64,000 nucleotides of DNA from Candidatus Eiseniibacteriota bacterium (GTDB lineage: Bacteria; Eisenbacteria; RBG-16-71-46; CAIMUX01). The DNA is taken from contig JADJQY010000004.1 of assembly GCA_016712505.1 (NCBI GenBank), positions 310,001-374,000 of the forward strand, given 5' to 3'. The notes under the pieces were generated by a model. The model had not been told where the DNA came from. It saw nothing but the letters and a program-made list of their open reading frames with translations, and did no database searches. The position numbers and the translations under genes were made by a program. Shown piece after piece: positions 63,200-64,000 of the stretch; within the stretch, counting starts at the first letter, position 1; every line of letters starts with the position of its first letter.

Positions 63200-64000
63200 C
63201 TAGGTGTGCACTCCCGGAGCCTCGCTCCCGGTGCGCTCCACCCACTCCACGTAGGTGCCGGGAAAGACGATCGGACGGTGGTCGCCGTCCGGGTTCAGCT
63301 CGAGTACCCGGTTGGAGAGTCCCTTGAGGAAGGTGCGGTCGTGGGAGACGAAGAGCATCGTCCCCTCGAAGTTCCTGAGGGCGCTGACCAGCATCTCCTT
63401 GGTCTCGAGATCGAGGTGGTTGGTCGGCTCGTCGAGAACCAGAAAGTTCGGCGGATCGAGCAGCATTCGAGCCATGACCAGGCGTGACTTCTCCCCGCCG
63501 GAGAGCACGCGGATCGGCTTGTCCACATCGTCGCCCGGAAAGTGGAAGGCGCCGAGCAGACTTCGCAGCACCCCCTGGGTCTCGAAGGGATACTCCTTCT
63601 GGAGTTGCTCGAACACGGTCAGCTCCGGATCGAGCAGATCGAGCGCCTGCTGGGAAAAGTAGCCCAGCTTGAGTGCGGCGCCGAGTCGGACCTTGCCGCT
63701 GTCCGGCTCGAGCATCCCGGCAACCATCTTGAGCAGTGTGCTCTTGCCCGCGCCGTTCCGACCCATCACGCACCAGCGCTCGCCGCGCTGCACCCGGAAG
63801 TCGAAGTCGCGGTAGATGACCCGCTCCCCGTAGCTCTTGCCGAGTCCGGTCAGCTCGAGCACATCGTCGCCCGAGCGGGGCGGATTCCGGAAGTCGAACC
63901 GCACCACCTCGCGGCGACGCGGCAACTCCACCTTCTCGATCTTCTCCAGCTTCTTGACCCGACTCTGGACCTGCGCCGCCTTGGCGGCGTGGGCGGCGAA
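63200..64000 (-). CDS. ABC-F family ATPase, C-terminal part (5' end beyond window)
   Basis: The frame is open through the right edge: AAHAAKAAQVQSRVKKLEKI is the inter-domain linker, then the second ABC domain with MGRNGAGKSTLLK (Walker A), VLSGGEKSRLVMARMLL (signature), FLVLDEPTNHLDL (Walker B) and LFVSHDRTFL (switch). It ends with a VFPGTYVEWVER C-terminus. Soluble ribosome-associated translation factor of the Uup/EttA/YheS group. The internal ATG at 63931 is not the start. Confidence 0.95.
   Translation of the reverse strand, partial: FAAHAAKAAQVQSRVKKLEKIEKVELPRRREVVRFDFRNPPRSGDDVLELTGLGKSYGERVIYRDFDFRVQRGERWCVMGRNGAGKSTLLKMVAGMLEPDSGKVRLGAALKLGYFSQQALDLLDPELTVFEQLQKEYPFETQGVLRSLLGAFHFPGDDVDKPIRVLSGGEKSRLVMARMLLDPPNFLVLDEPTNHLDLETKEMLVSALRNFEGTMLFVSHDRTFLKGLSNRVLELNPDGDHRPIVFPGTYVEWVERTGSEAPGVHT

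Noticed and set aside
63200..63931. Complete short ABC ATPase starting at 63931
   Set aside because: The frame continues upstream through an ABC-F linker to the window edge, so this is the C-terminal half of a longer gene.

Overview
The window is 64 kb of high-GC bacterial chromosome. The organism is Gram-negative: the window holds a PBP1B-type peptidoglycan synthase, a TolC/adaptor/RND pump, a MacAB-type exporter, several lipobox lipoproteins, an outer-membrane beta-barrel protein and a periplasmic DUF4105 protein. Gene content and GC would fit a former deltaproteobacterium, Gemmatimonadota or an Eisenbacteria-like lineage, but nothing here fixes the phylum. No rRNA, tRNA, CRISPR array, integrase, transposase or prophage gene was seen.

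Layout. 0-8 kb: 3' part of a membrane protein gene, a thermonuclease-alkaline phosphatase pair, a DUF883-like protein, a glycine-zipper lipoprotein, polynucleotide phosphorylase and a biliverdin-reductase-A-like enzyme. 8.1-11.6 kb: two tandem paralogous lipoprotein genes bounded by an exact 24-bp direct repeat; the first is frameshifted. 11.6-20 kb: a PBP1B-like enzyme, DUF2058, a family 2 glycosyltransferase, then a DUF3015 / DUF4105 / lipoprotein set and a small beta-barrel protein with a strong terminator. 20-24 kb: moaA-moaD-lipoprotein-moaE-pabB. 24-27 kb, minus strand: MacA/MacB-type exporter. 27-31 kb: methyltransferase, MscS channel, double universal stress protein, hemerythrin-like protein.

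31.1-35.4 kb is the odd region. First comes a minus-strand two-gene unit (HTH protein plus partner) broken by about ten frame changes although each segment still reads as clean protein. After it lie almost 2.9 kb with no recognisable gene and six long G-runs, all on the + strand. The flanks carry three unrelated minisatellites (14, 15 and 18 bp units). Dense indels next to G-tracts suggest poor consensus quality as much as biology.

35.4-50 kb: an ECF sigma / zinc-finger anti-sigma pair, then a carbohydrate block: glucose-6-phosphate isomerase, 6-phosphogluconate dehydrogenase, glucokinase, class I fructose-bisphosphate aldolase, 6-phosphogluconolactonase, an MGH1-like glucosidase, DUF547 and a glycogen-debranching-type enzyme (one frameshift). 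Together these link alpha-glucan breakdown to upper glycolysis and the pentose-phosphate pathway; zwf is not in the window. 50-53.3 kb: HemK-like methyltransferase, DUF4143 ATPase with inverted repeats in its leader, a beta-hydroxyacid-dehydrogenase-type oxidoreductase, an internally shortened CpcT/CpeT-like protein and an ArsR regulator. The ArsR gene is divergent from the 53.4-59.7 kb tolC-adaptor-RND-DUF2892-PG0541 efflux operon. 59.9-64 kb: TldD/TldE protease pair, single-domain asparaginase, and the 3' part of an ABC-F ATPase.

Frame breaks occur in otherwise intact genes at about 9.13, 9.22, 18.96 and 48.92 kb, probably near 16.6 kb, and densely at 31.3-32.4 kb. Recurrent single-base indels in the assembled sequence should be ruled out before any of these is treated as a biological pseudogene.
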